The position numbers and the translations under genes are program-made. A stretch of 64,000 nt of DNA from Myxococcales bacterium (GTDB lineage Bacteria; Myxococcota_A; UBA9042), in NCBI GenBank assembly GCA_009692425.1, contig SHZF01000002.1:62001-126000 (forward strand). Reading direction: 5' to 3'. Positions 1 through 9,121 of this stretch are shown here, one piece after another. Position 1 is the stretch's first letter. Each line of letters starts with the position of its first letter. The notes under the pieces were generated by a model. It was not told where the DNA came from and ran no database searches. It saw only the letters and a list, made by a program, of their open reading frames with translations.

Positions 1-951
1 TTGCAGAAGGCGGTCGCCACGGCGTCGGAAGAAGGGCTGCTCGGCCTCGCGTTCGACCCACAGTTCGCTGTCAACCGGCGCTTCTACACGAACAGCGTGG
101 TCACCGAGGGTGGCCAGGGGAAGACGACGCGCCCGGGCAACCCGACGATGCAGGACAAAACAACCATCGACGCGTGGCTGTTTCCGCTTGATGCACTGGG
201 TGCCGAGCCCGCCCAGCCCCTGTGGCGCGTGCTCTCGTTCGACCAACCGTACGCGAACCACAACGCAGGGCAGTTGGCGTTCGGCCCGGACGGCATGCTC
301 TACATCGGCACCGGCGACGGCGGCTCGGGCGGCGACCCGCACGGCCACGCACAGAACCCACGGAGTTGGTTGGGCAAGATGCTGCGGATCGACGTCGCGG
401 GGAGCACCGCGGCCCAGCCGTATCGCGTGCCCACCGACAACCCGTTCGTCGGCAACACCGCGTACTTGCCAGAAATCTGGGCCACCGGCCTGCGCAATCC
501 GTGGCGCTACAGTTTCGACGACACGGGTCGGCTGTGGGTGGGCGACGTGGGCCAGAACGCCTGGGAGGAGATCGACCTCGTCGAGCGCGGCGCCAACCTC
601 GGCTGGAATGTGCGCGAGGGCCGCCACTGCTTCGCGCCGCCCGCAGGGTGCTCGACAGCTGGGCTGGTCGACCCGGTCTGGGAAGGCGCGCATCCGTCCT
701 ACGTCTCACTCACGGGCGGCTTCGTCTATGCGGGAGTTGCCATCCCGGCGTTGCGCGGCAAGTACGTGTTCGGCGACTTCCTGGTCGGCCGGCTGTGGGC
801 GATCGAGCCACCGGCTGTGGGGTCGAGCACCAGCACGGCACAATTCTGGCTCACGGATCACGGTCTGATGGTGACCACGCTTGGCCGGCGCCGCGACGGC
901 GAACTGTGGGTCGGCGATTTCAAGGGGACGGTGTGGCTGCTCGTGCCGTGA
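1..951 (+). CDS. PQQ-type soluble aldose sugar dehydrogenase, C-terminal part (5' truncated)
   Basis: The reading frame is open from the left edge, so the true start lies outside the window; 316 residues are visible. The segments GLLGLAFDPQF, NHNAGQLAFGPDGMLYIGTG, GLRNPWRYSFD and GDVGQNAWEEID are the blade motifs of the six-bladed beta-propeller family of soluble glucose/sorbosone dehydrogenases (YliI/Asd type). These oxidise aldoses with PQQ and calcium in the periplasm or outside the cell. The signal peptide, if present, is off the window. The gene converges on the lipoprotein gene ending at 971 with a 19-base gap. The family is clear; the substrate and real PQQ use are inferred, since some family members are non-enzymatic. 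Confidence 0.85.
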   Translation: MQKAVATASEEGLLGLAFDPQFAVNRRFYTNSVVTEGGQGKTTRPGNPTMQDKTTIDAWLFPLDALGAEPAQPLWRVLSFDQPYANHNAGQLAFGPDGMLYIGTGDGGSGGDPHGHAQNPRSWLGKMLRIDVAGSTAAQPYRVPTDNPFVGNTAYLPEIWATGLRNPWRYSFDDTGRLWVGDVGQNAWEEIDLVERGANLGWNVREGRHCFAPPAGCSTAGLVDPVWEGAHPSYVSLTGGFVYAGVAIPALRGKYVFGDFLVGRLWAIEPPAVGSSTSTAQFWLTDHGLMVTTLGRRRDGELWVGDFKGTVWLLVP

Positions 952-970
952 TGCGCGAAGTCGGGCGCGG

Positions 971-1804
971 CTACTTTTTCATCCCCACCGACGTGTCGTA
1001 GGCCCGCACGCGGACAGATGCGGTGCCCCACTTCTGCGTCGCCATGTCGCGCGCGGCCACGCGGAGTTCGTACCAACGGTTGCAAAACTTGCCTACGATC
1101 GCAGAGTTGACTTCGGATCCAGTTTCGTCGGCGGAAAAACGCATCTCGAGTCCAGGCGTGGCCGCGTTGCCGAGCACGTAGCTGCCGTCACCCTGCAACT
1201 CCGGGTAGATGACGGGGTTGTTGCCATACGCCACCTGCGCGCATCCGGCCCGGACGACCATGTCGGTCTGCAGCTTGGCCTTGGGAACCGCGCTGCCGGG
1301 CAACTTGAAGCGCAGTCCCGCCCACACGTGGAAGCCGCCTTGGGACCCGTGCACCAACGGAACCCAGTCGCCGTCTTGATACGGCACGAAGACGCCGCCG
1401 GGGTTCACGACTCCGACCTCGATTGCGAGGGATTGCGGCGGCGGGGCCGTGCCCTTGAAGAACTGCGGGTCCTCCTTGGCACAACCGGCCGTGTCGGGCA
1501 CCGCCACGTCGCCCCAGCTTGCGTCGGCCGCGGGCTTCGCGGGGCCCGGACACACGATCGCGGTCACGGCATCGGCCAATTCGGCGCCGCCATCGACCGG
1601 GCCCGTGGCGCCGTCAGCCAGGGGCGCTGCGGTGTCTTTGAGGGCGTCCGGCACCGTGCCCGCCTGCGCGTCCGTGGGGGTCGCTGTTGCATCCGCTCCG
1701 TCGGTTGCCGCCGCCTTTGCGTCCGCGGAATCGGCCCCACCATTGCCGCAAGCCGCGGTGGTTGCGGCAACACACAGCGCCGCGGCAAGCTGTCGCCCCT
1801 GCAT
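971..1804 (-). CDS. Small secreted lipoprotein of unknown function
   Basis: Start chosen at the ATG at 1804 because it places a short hydrophobic stretch directly before TAAC, a lipobox with Cys at residue 19; the frame stays open upstream but encodes no signal. The 277-residue product has an Asp/Ala/Thr-rich spacer to about residue 100. A compact beta-rich domain follows, containing GGFHVWAGLRF and a Cys pair. No enzyme motif is visible. The lipobox-plus-acidic-spacer layout is shared with other lipoproteins in this window. It probably sits in the outer membrane, inferred from the signal only. Confidence 0.7.
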   Translation of the reverse strand: MQGRQLAAALCVAATTAACGNGGADSADAKAAATDGADATATPTDAQAGTVPDALKDTAAPLADGATGPVDGGAELADAVTAIVCPGPAKPAADASWGDVAVPDTAGCAKEDPQFFKGTAPPPQSLAIEVGVVNPGGVFVPYQDGDWVPLVHGSQGGFHVWAGLRFKLPGSAVPKAKLQTDMVVRAGCAQVAYGNNPVIYPELQGDGSYVLGNAATPGLEMRFSADETGSEVNSAIVGKFCNRWYELRVAARDMATQKWGTASVRVRAYDTSVGMKK

Positions 1805-1976
1805 GGACCGCGCCTTCGGGTGGGAACAAGGCTGGCTGAGGGGCACGCTCGCCTCCGACGTCGGGCAGGCACGCCGCGCCTGCCGACCCTTTTTGCACAC
1901 TAGCCAACGCCGCCGCCGAAGTCACGGCGGATGGCGCGGCGGCCGGGTCGCCGACACTGCCTGACACGATTCTGCA

Positions 1977-2006
1977 TTGTCCCGCGCTCTGTGGAGGTGG
2001 TACGGT
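1977..2006 (+). promoter_or_regulatory. Possible sigma70-type promoter of the FG-GAP lipoprotein pair
   Basis: TTGTCC at 1977-1982 and TACGGT at 2001-2006 are 18 bases apart, ending 60 bases before the ATG at 2067. The match is moderate and unproven. Confidence 0.3.
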
Positions 2007-2066
2007 GAACCGACTGTGGCCGTGCCGTGGCGAGCGGCACAGGACCGGGGAGATTCTGCTGGCGTG

Positions 2067-4157
2067 ATGCGAACGTGGACCGAGCGACTTGCCGCCGTCG
2101 CGGTGCTGGCAGGCGGTGCGTGCGGCCAGGCCCACGTGCCCGCCTCGGCTGCCGTCGATGCGGGTTCCGGCGCGAAGGCCGATCTGGTCGTCACCGCTCC
2201 CGACACAGGCGTGGCTGCGGCCGCGGACGCGGTCTCGCCACCCGGTGCCAGTTCCGATCTGGCCGACGTCGCGCCCGCCCGCGCCGCCGACGCCACACGC
2301 GCGGCAGAAGACAGTCTCGATGCCGTGGATGGCTCCACGTCCCCATTGCCCGACGCGCTCGCCACGGGTCCGGACGCGGCGCTGCCCGATGCCATCGAAA
2401 CCACGGCCGACGTGCCCGCTGTATCTACAGAAATCATTGATTCTACATCTGAAATGCAGCAATCCGCTGACACCCTCGATACCCTCGCCAGCGATGCCGC
2501 AGATGCCCCCGACGCCAACACCGCGCCACCCGACCTGACCAAACCGGTCCCGCAAGATCCTACGCTGCTGCCTCCCGCCCCGTTCGCCGATCTGACCACG
2601 GACTTCGGCTTCGACCCGCTCAAGATCCACGGCGCGTGCGTCGGTGTGGCGGATTTCGACAGCAACGGGCGCGACGACTTTCTCGTGATCGAGGTCAGCG
2701 GCAAGAAGGCGACCATCCACGCCGTGCTGTTGGGTGCCACCTTGCCAGTCCACGTGTTCACCGCCTTCGACACGACGCTGTTGCTGCCGACGACGGGTTG
2801 CTCGATTGCGGACATGGACAGCGACGGCAAGCCAGACCTCATTGCCGGGGGCCACGCTGGCGCGGCGCTCTACTTTGGCGACGGCAAGGGCGGCTTTGTC
2901 GACAAGAGCGAAGCGTGGCTGCCCTACATCATGGATTTCGCGACGTTGACGATTGCGCCAGTGGACCTCGACGGCGATGGCGACCTCGACCTTTTCGTCG
3001 GCGCCGGCGTGACCCCGGTGACGCCCAGCGGCGGTGGGCCGGCGTGCGGCTCGCTGGTGTGCGACTACGTCGACGACGACTTCGTGTGCACGATGAAGGT
3101 GAAGTTCCCCGAAGCGCCCCAGGAACTGCAAGACCGCGTGCTGATTCGCGGCGCGCAGTTGCCGATGACCGACGAGACGAAGGCGTGGAACGTGCCACTG
3201 GGCGGCATCTGGTCGAACGTGATGCCGATCGACATCGACGCCGACGGCAAGATGGACGTTGTGGTGGGCGACGATTTCGGTGCCCACCGACTGCTCCACA
3301 ACGTCGGCGGCAAGTTCACGGAATACCTGGCGGACATCGGCTTCCACAACTACGGCCATGCGATGGGCTGGAGCGTGGGCGACTTGAACGCCGACGGCCT
3401 TGCCGACCTCGTCATGGCGGATGCGGGACCGAACCCCGTGTTCGTGCGCAAGGCCAAGGCCGACGCGGGCGTGCCGTTCACGTTCGTCGACGAGGGCGGC
3501 GCGCGCGGCGTGTGGGGGCCGACGTGGACGGCCAGCACGTGGTCGCCGCTGCTGGCCGACTTCGACCACGACGGCCGCGACGACCTGATGATGGGCGTGT
3601 CGATCGCGACGACGCTGGAGCAGTTCCCGTCCGCAGCGGCTGGATGTCTCGGCACGAAACAGAAGCCCTACGACGGTCACCCGAACCCGGACCTGCTTTT
3701 CCTGTCGAACGGCAGCGGTACGACGTTCAAGCCGCACAAGTTCCCGAACGGGCCGTATTCGCACTTTGCCATGGTGACGCAGGCCGTCATCGACCTCGAC
3801 GACGACGGTGACCTCGACCTCGTGCAGACGCGGCCCAACGTGAACATGACGGCGGGCGTGCGGATCATGCGCAACGACGTGCCGAAGCTGGGCAAGTCGT
3901 TCGTCGTCAAGGTCACCGGCAAGGGCGGCAACCTCGACGCGCTCGGCACCGTCGTCAAGGCAACCATTGGGGGCGTCGTGCGCACGCGCTGGCTCAACGG
4001 CACGGGCGGTACGGGCGGCACGCGCAGCCGCATGGCTCACTTTGGCCTCGGCGGCGCGGAGAAGGCCACCGACGTCACGATTTTGTGGCCAGACGGCAAG
4101 CTGACGAAGCTCGGCGATGTCGCTGCGGGCCAGACCCAGGGGGCGACGTGGCCGTGA
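2067..4157 (+). CDS. FG-GAP/VCBS repeat lipoprotein with UnbV/ASPIC C-terminus (copy 1)
   Basis: The 696-residue product starts at ATG 2067, which gives a short signal ending LAGGAC (Cys 19, an imperfect lipobox). A disordered Asp/Ala/Thr spacer runs to about residue 165. Next come repeated calcium-binding loops of the FG-GAP/VCBS beta-propeller (VADFDSNGRDDF, DMDSDGKPDL, DLDGDGDLDLF, DFDHDGRDDL, DLDDDGDLDL). The last 90 residues match the UnbV/ASPIC module (HFGLGGAEKATDVTILWPDG). Such proteins are surface or secreted propellers of uncertain role, often proposed for adhesion or glycan binding. The stop overlaps the GTG start of a paralogue (GTGA, 4154-4157), implying translational coupling. 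Confidence 0.85.
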   Translation: MRTWTERLAAVAVLAGGACGQAHVPASAAVDAGSGAKADLVVTAPDTGVAAAADAVSPPGASSDLADVAPARAADATRAAEDSLDAVDGSTSPLPDALATGPDAALPDAIETTADVPAVSTEIIDSTSEMQQSADTLDTLASDAADAPDANTAPPDLTKPVPQDPTLLPPAPFADLTTDFGFDPLKIHGACVGVADFDSNGRDDFLVIEVSGKKATIHAVLLGATLPVHVFTAFDTTLLLPTTGCSIADMDSDGKPDLIAGGHAGAALYFGDGKGGFVDKSEAWLPYIMDFATLTIAPVDLDGDGDLDLFVGAGVTPVTPSGGGPACGSLVCDYVDDDFVCTMKVKFPEAPQELQDRVLIRGAQLPMTDETKAWNVPLGGIWSNVMPIDIDADGKMDVVVGDDFGAHRLLHNVGGKFTEYLADIGFHNYGHAMGWSVGDLNADGLADLVMADAGPNPVFVRKAKADAGVPFTFVDEGGARGVWGPTWTASTWSPLLADFDHDGRDDLMMGVSIATTLEQFPSAAAGCLGTKQKPYDGHPNPDLLFLSNGSGTTFKPHKFPNGPYSHFAMVTQAVIDLDDDGDLDLVQTRPNVNMTAGVRIMRNDVPKLGKSFVVKVTGKGGNLDALGTVVKATIGGVVRTRWLNGTGGTGGTRSRMAHFGLGGAEKATDVTILWPDGKLTKLGDVAAGQTQGATWP

Positions 4158-6259
4158 CCCGACCCCGTTCGCTTGCAGTGGCGCTCGTCGTCGCGTGGGC
4201 CGGCGCCGCCTGCACCACGGGGCCAGTCGCCGCGCCGGCCACGGAAACTTCGGCGCGGCTGTCCGACACGGCCGGGGGCGGTTCCACGTCCGACGGTGCC
4301 CCAGATGCGGTTGCCCCACTGGATGCGCCGCTGGACCTGGCGGACAACGACACACCCGTTGCCGTTGATTTCGACGCTGGCGCACCCCGGTCGGCGGACG
4401 CACTGGGCGACACCGAGCCGTTGGCGGACACGCCACCCGACGTGCCACCCACCGACTCCGTGATTGGCGACCCCACCGACAGCCAGACCGCCGAACTCGA
4501 CGCTGCCGCCGACGCGCTCACTGACGACGCGGGCGATGCGGCCCCGTTCGACGCGATCGATGGCGTTGCGCTGGAGACTGCGAGCGCGCTCGACGCCCTC
4601 GACACCGGCCCCGCAGTCGATTCCGACGCTGTCCCGCTGCCCGATGCCGCCACGGCCGCCTGGGGCAAGCCGGTCATGCCGGCCGACCTGCCGCAAGCCG
4701 CCTTTGCCGATGTCACGCTCGCTTATGGCCTGACGCCTTCGGCAAGTGTGGCGCCGTGCGTGGCCGTCGCGGACTTCGACAACAACGGCCGCGAAGACTT
4801 CCTGATCGTGAAGTACAGCGGCCCCAAGGCGATCATCCACGCGGTGCTGCTCAGCGCCGCCGCGCCGGTGCATGTCGAGAGCCCCTTCGACACGGCCATC
4901 ATCCAGCCCAACTTCGGCTGCTCGGTGGCCGACCTGAACGGGGACGCGAAGCCCGACCTGCTGGTCGGCGGCTACTCCGGTTCGGCGTTCTACCTCGGCG
5001 ACGGCGCTGGCGGCTTCGTCGACAAGAGCACCGAGTGGATGCCGTACATCACGGATTTCGCTGCCTTCAGCATCCAGCCCGCAGACCTCGACGGCGACGG
5101 CGATCTCGACATTTTCGTCGGTGCCGGCTTCGACCCGCCAAGTTGCACGGCCTTGGACTGCAAGTTCACCGAGACCGACCTCGTGTGTATCGTCAATCCG
5201 CCGCCTCCCAATACGCCCAAGTTGCAGGATCGTGTGCTGATTCGCGGCCCCGGCCTGCCGTACGTCGACGAGACGCCGAAGTGGAACGTGCCCGGCGGCG
5301 GCACCCAGACCGTGGCGCTGGCGCTCGATGTGGACGACGACGGCAAGGTGGACCTGCTCGTGGGCGACGACTTCGGCGGCCACCGGTTGCTGCACAACAA
5401 AGGCGGTACCTTCGCGTCGTTTGCGACGGACATCGGATTCCACGCCTATGCCGGCGCGATGGGCTGGACGATCGGGGAGTTCGATGGCGACGGACTGTTC
5501 GACGTCGTACTCGCAGAGTCCGGGCCCACGCCGCTCTACGTGCAAAAGGCACCTCAGGACGGAAAGCCATTTCAGGTCGAGGACAACGGCGGCGAGCTGG
5601 GCTCGTGGTGGCCGATGTGGGGCGCGAGCGCATGGGCTCCGCTGGCGGCCGATTTCGATCACGACGGCCAAGACGACCTCCAGTTGGGCGCGTCGGTGAA
5701 TTTCTCTCCCGAAAAGGCGGCGGATTTCAAGGCGGTGTGCGGTTCGAGCAAGACGAATCCCAGCGCCAACCCGTTCGCCGGCGAGACGAGCATCGACGTG
5801 TTGTTGCTGCGCAAGCCCGGCAAGGGGTTCACGCCGTTCGCGATGCCGGCCGGGCAGCACCCGCATGTCGTGATGCTGGAGCAGCGCCTGATCGATCTCG
5901 ATGCCGACGGAGACCTCGACATCGTGCAATCGCGGCCCGGGCCGTCGATGATGGCCTCGCGCAGCCGCATCTTGCGCAACGATTTGGTAAAACAAGGGAA
6001 AAGTATCCAGATCGTCGTCAAGGGCAAGGGGCTCAACCAGGACGCCCTCGGCACAACGGTGACTGCGACGATCGGGGGCAAGACGCGCACGCGCTGGCTC
6101 AACGGCGGCAGTTGGGGTGCGACGCCGGCGCGGTTTGCCCACTTCGGCCTGGGGACCGACGCCAAGGCGACTGACGTGACGGTGCGCTGGCCCGACGGCT
6201 CGAAGACGCCGATCGGCGACGTGGTGGGCGGCGAGACGAAGGCGGCGACTTGGAAGTGA
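4154..6259 (+). CDS. FG-GAP/VCBS repeat lipoprotein with UnbV/ASPIC C-terminus (copy 2)
   Basis: A tandem paralogue of the preceding gene. GTG at 4154 is preferred: it overlaps the upstream stop, has a GGGGG stretch about 12 bases upstream, and starts a signal ending WAGAAC (Cys 20). The 701-residue product repeats the neighbour's layout: acidic Ala/Asp/Thr spacer, FG-GAP calcium loops (VADFDNNGREDF, DLDGDGDLDIF, DFDHDGQDDL, DLDADGDLDI) and a UnbV/ASPIC end (HFGLGTDAKATDVTVRWPDG). The two align along their length but differ most in the spacer and signal, as expected after an old tandem duplication. Function unknown; probably cell-surface. Confidence 0.85.
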   Translation: MTRPRSLAVALVVAWAGAACTTGPVAAPATETSARLSDTAGGGSTSDGAPDAVAPLDAPLDLADNDTPVAVDFDAGAPRSADALGDTEPLADTPPDVPPTDSVIGDPTDSQTAELDAAADALTDDAGDAAPFDAIDGVALETASALDALDTGPAVDSDAVPLPDAATAAWGKPVMPADLPQAAFADVTLAYGLTPSASVAPCVAVADFDNNGREDFLIVKYSGPKAIIHAVLLSAAAPVHVESPFDTAIIQPNFGCSVADLNGDAKPDLLVGGYSGSAFYLGDGAGGFVDKSTEWMPYITDFAAFSIQPADLDGDGDLDIFVGAGFDPPSCTALDCKFTETDLVCIVNPPPPNTPKLQDRVLIRGPGLPYVDETPKWNVPGGGTQTVALALDVDDDGKVDLLVGDDFGGHRLLHNKGGTFASFATDIGFHAYAGAMGWTIGEFDGDGLFDVVLAESGPTPLYVQKAPQDGKPFQVEDNGGELGSWWPMWGASAWAPLAADFDHDGQDDLQLGASVNFSPEKAADFKAVCGSSKTNPSANPFAGETSIDVLLLRKPGKGFTPFAMPAGQHPHVVMLEQRLIDLDADGDLDIVQSRPGPSMMASRSRILRNDLVKQGKSIQIVVKGKGLNQDALGTTVTATIGGKTRTRWLNGGSWGATPARFAHFGLGTDAKATDVTVRWPDGSKTPIGDVVGGETKAATWK

Positions 6260-6280
6260 TGGGTGGTGCGTCGCTGGCGA

Positions 6281-6309
6281 TTGCCGCCCGTCGTCACCTC
6301 CGCTACACT
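6281..6309 (+). promoter_or_regulatory. Predicted sigma70-type promoter of the zinc-ribbon gene
   Basis: TTGCCG (6281-6286) and TACACT (6304-6309) lie exactly 17 bases apart, 40 bases before the ATG at 6350 and just after the upstream stop. Confidence 0.5.
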
Positions 6310-6349
6310 GTTCGGTCCCCCCGCTTCCACGCCGGGTGAGGTCGCCCCC

Positions 6350-6895
6350 ATGCCAACTGTCCACCGCCTCGCCCGCGCCGACGCAGAACCTGCCGTCGGG
6401 CGCGAATGCGATGCGCCCTGTACGCGCTGCAAGCTCGAATTGGCCCACACGATCGTTGCGATGGTCGGGCTCGAAGTAAAGCGGGTGCGCTGCAAGACCT
6501 GCGGCAGCGAGCACAACTACCGCTCGTCGCGTGAAGTCGCCGCCACCAAGCCGCGCGCCGAACGCACCCCGGTGCCGCCCGAGTCGGTGACGGAGCACTT
6601 GCAGGCCGCTGCCGACCGCGGGCCTGGCAAGGCCAAGCCGGGCAACGCCGCCCAGCGCCGCGCCGATGCGGTCACCGCGACGCGCGCCCGCATGGCTCGC
6701 ATCGCGTGGACCAAGGCGATGGGCGACCGCGATCGCAGCCGCGCCGTGCGCTACGCCGCCAGCGTGACGATCGCCCCCGGCCAACTCGTCGATCACAAGA
6801 ACTTCGGCTACGGCGTCGTCGAGTCCGTGCAAGACGGCAAGGCCCGGTTGTTGTTCGAAGACGGCTGGCGCGTGCTGGTGATCTCGCGGATCTAA
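6350..6895 (+). CDS. Zinc-ribbon protein with C-terminal SH3-like domain (paralogue 1)
   Basis: The 181-residue protein starts at ATG 6350 behind GTGAGGT. Four cysteines (24, 27, 48, 51) form a two-knuckle zinc ribbon, CTRCK and CKTCG, followed by a basic Lys/Arg/Ala-rich linker. The C-terminus (about 144-181), with DHKNFGYGVVESV and LLFEDGWRVL, resembles the small barrel at the end of PcrA/UvrD helicases and the CarD/TRCF interaction domain. This suggests a transcription- or DNA-associated role, but that is inference. The minus-strand gene at 41208-41831 has the same architecture and identical Cys spacing. No known family name can be given. Confidence 0.75.
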   Translation: MPTVHRLARADAEPAVGRECDAPCTRCKLELAHTIVAMVGLEVKRVRCKTCGSEHNYRSSREVAATKPRAERTPVPPESVTEHLQAAADRGPGKAKPGNAAQRRADAVTATRARMARIAWTKAMGDRDRSRAVRYAASVTIAPGQLVDHKNFGYGVVESVQDGKARLLFEDGWRVLVISRI

Positions 6896-6901
6896 GGGCC
6901 C

Positions 6902-9121
6902 GTGCAAGAATTACCGAATCGACTGCCTTTCTGCGAGTTGGATCGTGAAAGTTATTCGGCACGGTCCCTTGTCGCTGGTTGGGTCGCCAAGTTCGCGGCT
7001 GAATCCAACTCATCGCGACGTGAAGGCGATCGACTTACTCTTGCACGCATCCTGATCGCGTTGCGTCCGGTGTCGCCGCGCGCCCGAGTCGGTGGCCTTG
7101 CCGTCGTTGCTGGCCTGCTGTCGGTCGCGTGGTTGTGGCTTCCGAACCGCGCGCCGGCAGAGCGCCTGCCCAGCCTGCGTGACGCCCCATTTGCAGCATG
7201 GGTGGCCGCGCTCCCTGCGGGCGGCGCCGCGTCGAGCCGTGGCGCGCCCCTTGTCCTGGGGCCAGTTGAAGCCGGCGTGCGCATTCAAGCCGGGGCCTGC
7301 CGATTCGAGGTACTGGCGGCCGAACGCGCCCCGTCCGATGCGCTGCGCAGTCGCAATTTCGCCATCACCGCCGACCCGACACGGCGTGTGGACGCCGTGT
7401 GCGATCCGGTGCGCCGTGCTCTGGTGGCCGGGCTCCAAGCCTGGGACGTCGCGCTGCCAGGCATCCGCGCCGGTGGCGAAGTGCCGGCGCGATCGGCCCT
7501 CGATGCGGCGCTGGTCACCCTTGCCGCCTTTCTCGACGGGGTTGTCGCTGTCTGCGGCGTGGCCCTCGTGTTCGGGTTGGGCGCCCCGCTCCGGACCCTG
7601 TTCGTCGTCGTCGCAGCGCTCGCGTTTGCCGCGCGGGCCGCGTGGCCTCACGCCCTGACGGCCGTGGGGTTCGGCTACGAATGGTTCGCCGACGCGGCGT
7701 TCCTGCACAGCGTGCCGCGCTACGGTCCGGGCGCGCCGGCGCTGTGGGGCAAGTTGCTGGGCCCGCTGACCCATGACCACGGCGCCGTGCTGTGGTTGCA
7801 CGCCGCGCTGGGGTCGATCGCGTGCGGCATCTGGGCGGCGTTCGTTGCGACGGCGCGCGGCTCGCTGCGGGCGGGCTGGCTCGCCGGCGGCGCGCTCGCC
7901 TTGACGCCCCTGTTCTTGCGCGAGCACACCAGCGAATCGATGCACACGGCGGTTGTCCTGGGCCTCGGCCTGGCGGCTCTGGCGCTGGCGCAGCCCAGAC
8001 CTGCGCGCGGCGTTGCGGCGGCGGCGTTCGTCTGGGCCGTCGGCTGGCGCGTCGATGTGGGACCTGCCGCGGTCCTCACCCTGTCGGCTCTGCACTGGGC
8101 CCGGCGCGAGCACCGCCCGGGGTCCGAAGCGGCGCTGCCCGGTCGTCCTGGGTCGCCCGCACGGTGGCTGCTGCCGGCGCTGGCGGCGGGTGCCGGGTTG
8201 GTCGCGCTGGCCGTCTTCGCGCAAGGCCGCCTTGCCGCTGACCTCCACCAAGGTAACCTCCCGCAACTGCAAAGCTATCTCTCAGGACTTGGCTCGCGCC
8301 TGGCGGGCGAGGCGTTGCCGTGGCGGGCTGACTGGTTTCCCGTCGGGGTGTGGCTCGCCGTGCTGCTCGCGATCGCGCAAGTGCCCGGTCGCGCGCCGTG
8401 GCGCTGGCTGGCCGTCGCCGCAAGCGGGCTGCCGTGGCTGCTGCTGTCGTGGCTGGACTTCAACGAAACGTCGCTGCCCCGGCTGCAGGCGCCGGCGGCG
8501 TGGCTGGCGGTCGTCGCGGCGGCGGGCCTGGCGGATCTCGCGCTGGAGAACGTGTCGCGCCCGCGTGTCGCCGCGACGGTGCTGGTCTTCGGCTTTGCGT
8601 CGAGCGCCGTTCTGACCTTGCCGCAAGTCCTGCGCCGCACGAACAGCCACCTCGAAGACGACCTGCTGCGCGAGGCGATCGCCGCCCTGCCGAACGAGCG
8701 TCCGTTCGTACTCGCGACACGCACCTACGCCGAAGGCCCGGCGATCGGCCTGCACCTGCACCAGCCGACGTACGCGCTGCAGCCGCCGGCACTGCCGGGC
8801 ACCGTCGTCACCGCGACCGCCATGCTCGAGGCCCTGCGTGCGGGAACGCTCCCGCACGGCGAGTTGTGGTTCCTGCGCAGTCTGCGTTGCTACCTCGGTC
8901 CCGTCGGCTCGCCCGCCGCGGGCCGGGAGCATCCGGCGTGTGCGGCGCTGGCGGCATGGCCGGGAGCGGTGGCCGCGTTCGAGCGTGACGTGCCGAATCG
9001 GGGGGAGTCGCCGACGTTCGACGGCTACGGCAAGGCCCGCACGCTGCGCGTCGGCCTGTACCGCTTGCCGGAGACGCTCAATCGAACAGGATCAGCCGCG
9101 GCAGTTTTGGCGCCGCCTTGA
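6902..9121 (+). CDS. Large multi-spanning membrane protein, possibly GT-C-like
   Basis: Up to 739 residues with roughly a dozen hydrophobic segments and a soluble C-terminal region. The overall look (long periplasmic loop after the first helix, many short Ala/Leu/Val helices) recalls GT-C lipid-linked glycosyltransferases of the dolichyl-phosphate-mannose type, but no diagnostic catalytic motif was found. The start is uncertain. GTG 6902 has no well-placed ribosome-binding site and gives a poor N-terminus; GTG 7070, just before the first helix, is an alternative. The 3' end overlaps the convergent transporter gene by 44 bases. Function not assigned. Confidence 0.65.
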   Translation: MQELPNRLPFCELDRESYSARSLVAGWVAKFAAESNSSRREGDRLTLARILIALRPVSPRARVGGLAVVAGLLSVAWLWLPNRAPAERLPSLRDAPFAAWVAALPAGGAASSRGAPLVLGPVEAGVRIQAGACRFEVLAAERAPSDALRSRNFAITADPTRRVDAVCDPVRRALVAGLQAWDVALPGIRAGGEVPARSALDAALVTLAAFLDGVVAVCGVALVFGLGAPLRTLFVVVAALAFAARAAWPHALTAVGFGYEWFADAAFLHSVPRYGPGAPALWGKLLGPLTHDHGAVLWLHAALGSIACGIWAAFVATARGSLRAGWLAGGALALTPLFLREHTSESMHTAVVLGLGLAALALAQPRPARGVAAAAFVWAVGWRVDVGPAAVLTLSALHWARREHRPGSEAALPGRPGSPARWLLPALAAGAGLVALAVFAQGRLAADLHQGNLPQLQSYLSGLGSRLAGEALPWRADWFPVGVWLAVLLAIAQVPGRAPWRWLAVAASGLPWLLLSWLDFNETSLPRLQAPAAWLAVVAAAGLADLALENVSRPRVAATVLVFGFASSAVLTLPQVLRRTNSHLEDDLLREAIAALPNERPFVLATRTYAEGPAIGLHLHQPTYALQPPALPGTVVTATAMLEALRAGTLPHGELWFLRSLRCYLGPVGSPAAGREHPACAALAAWPGAVAAFERDVPNRGESPTFDGYGKARTLRVGLYRLPETLNRTGSAAAVLAPP

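Noticed and set aside
1614-4448. A 944-codon open frame on the minus strand across the FG-GAP gene
   Set aside because: It is antisense to a well-supported gene and Arg/Val/Gly-rich without domains. High GC keeps the opposite strand open; the true genes match known families on the plus strand.
4037-6907. A 956-codon minus-strand frame over the second FG-GAP gene
   Set aside because: Same antisense shadow; no signal, domain or ribosome-binding site.
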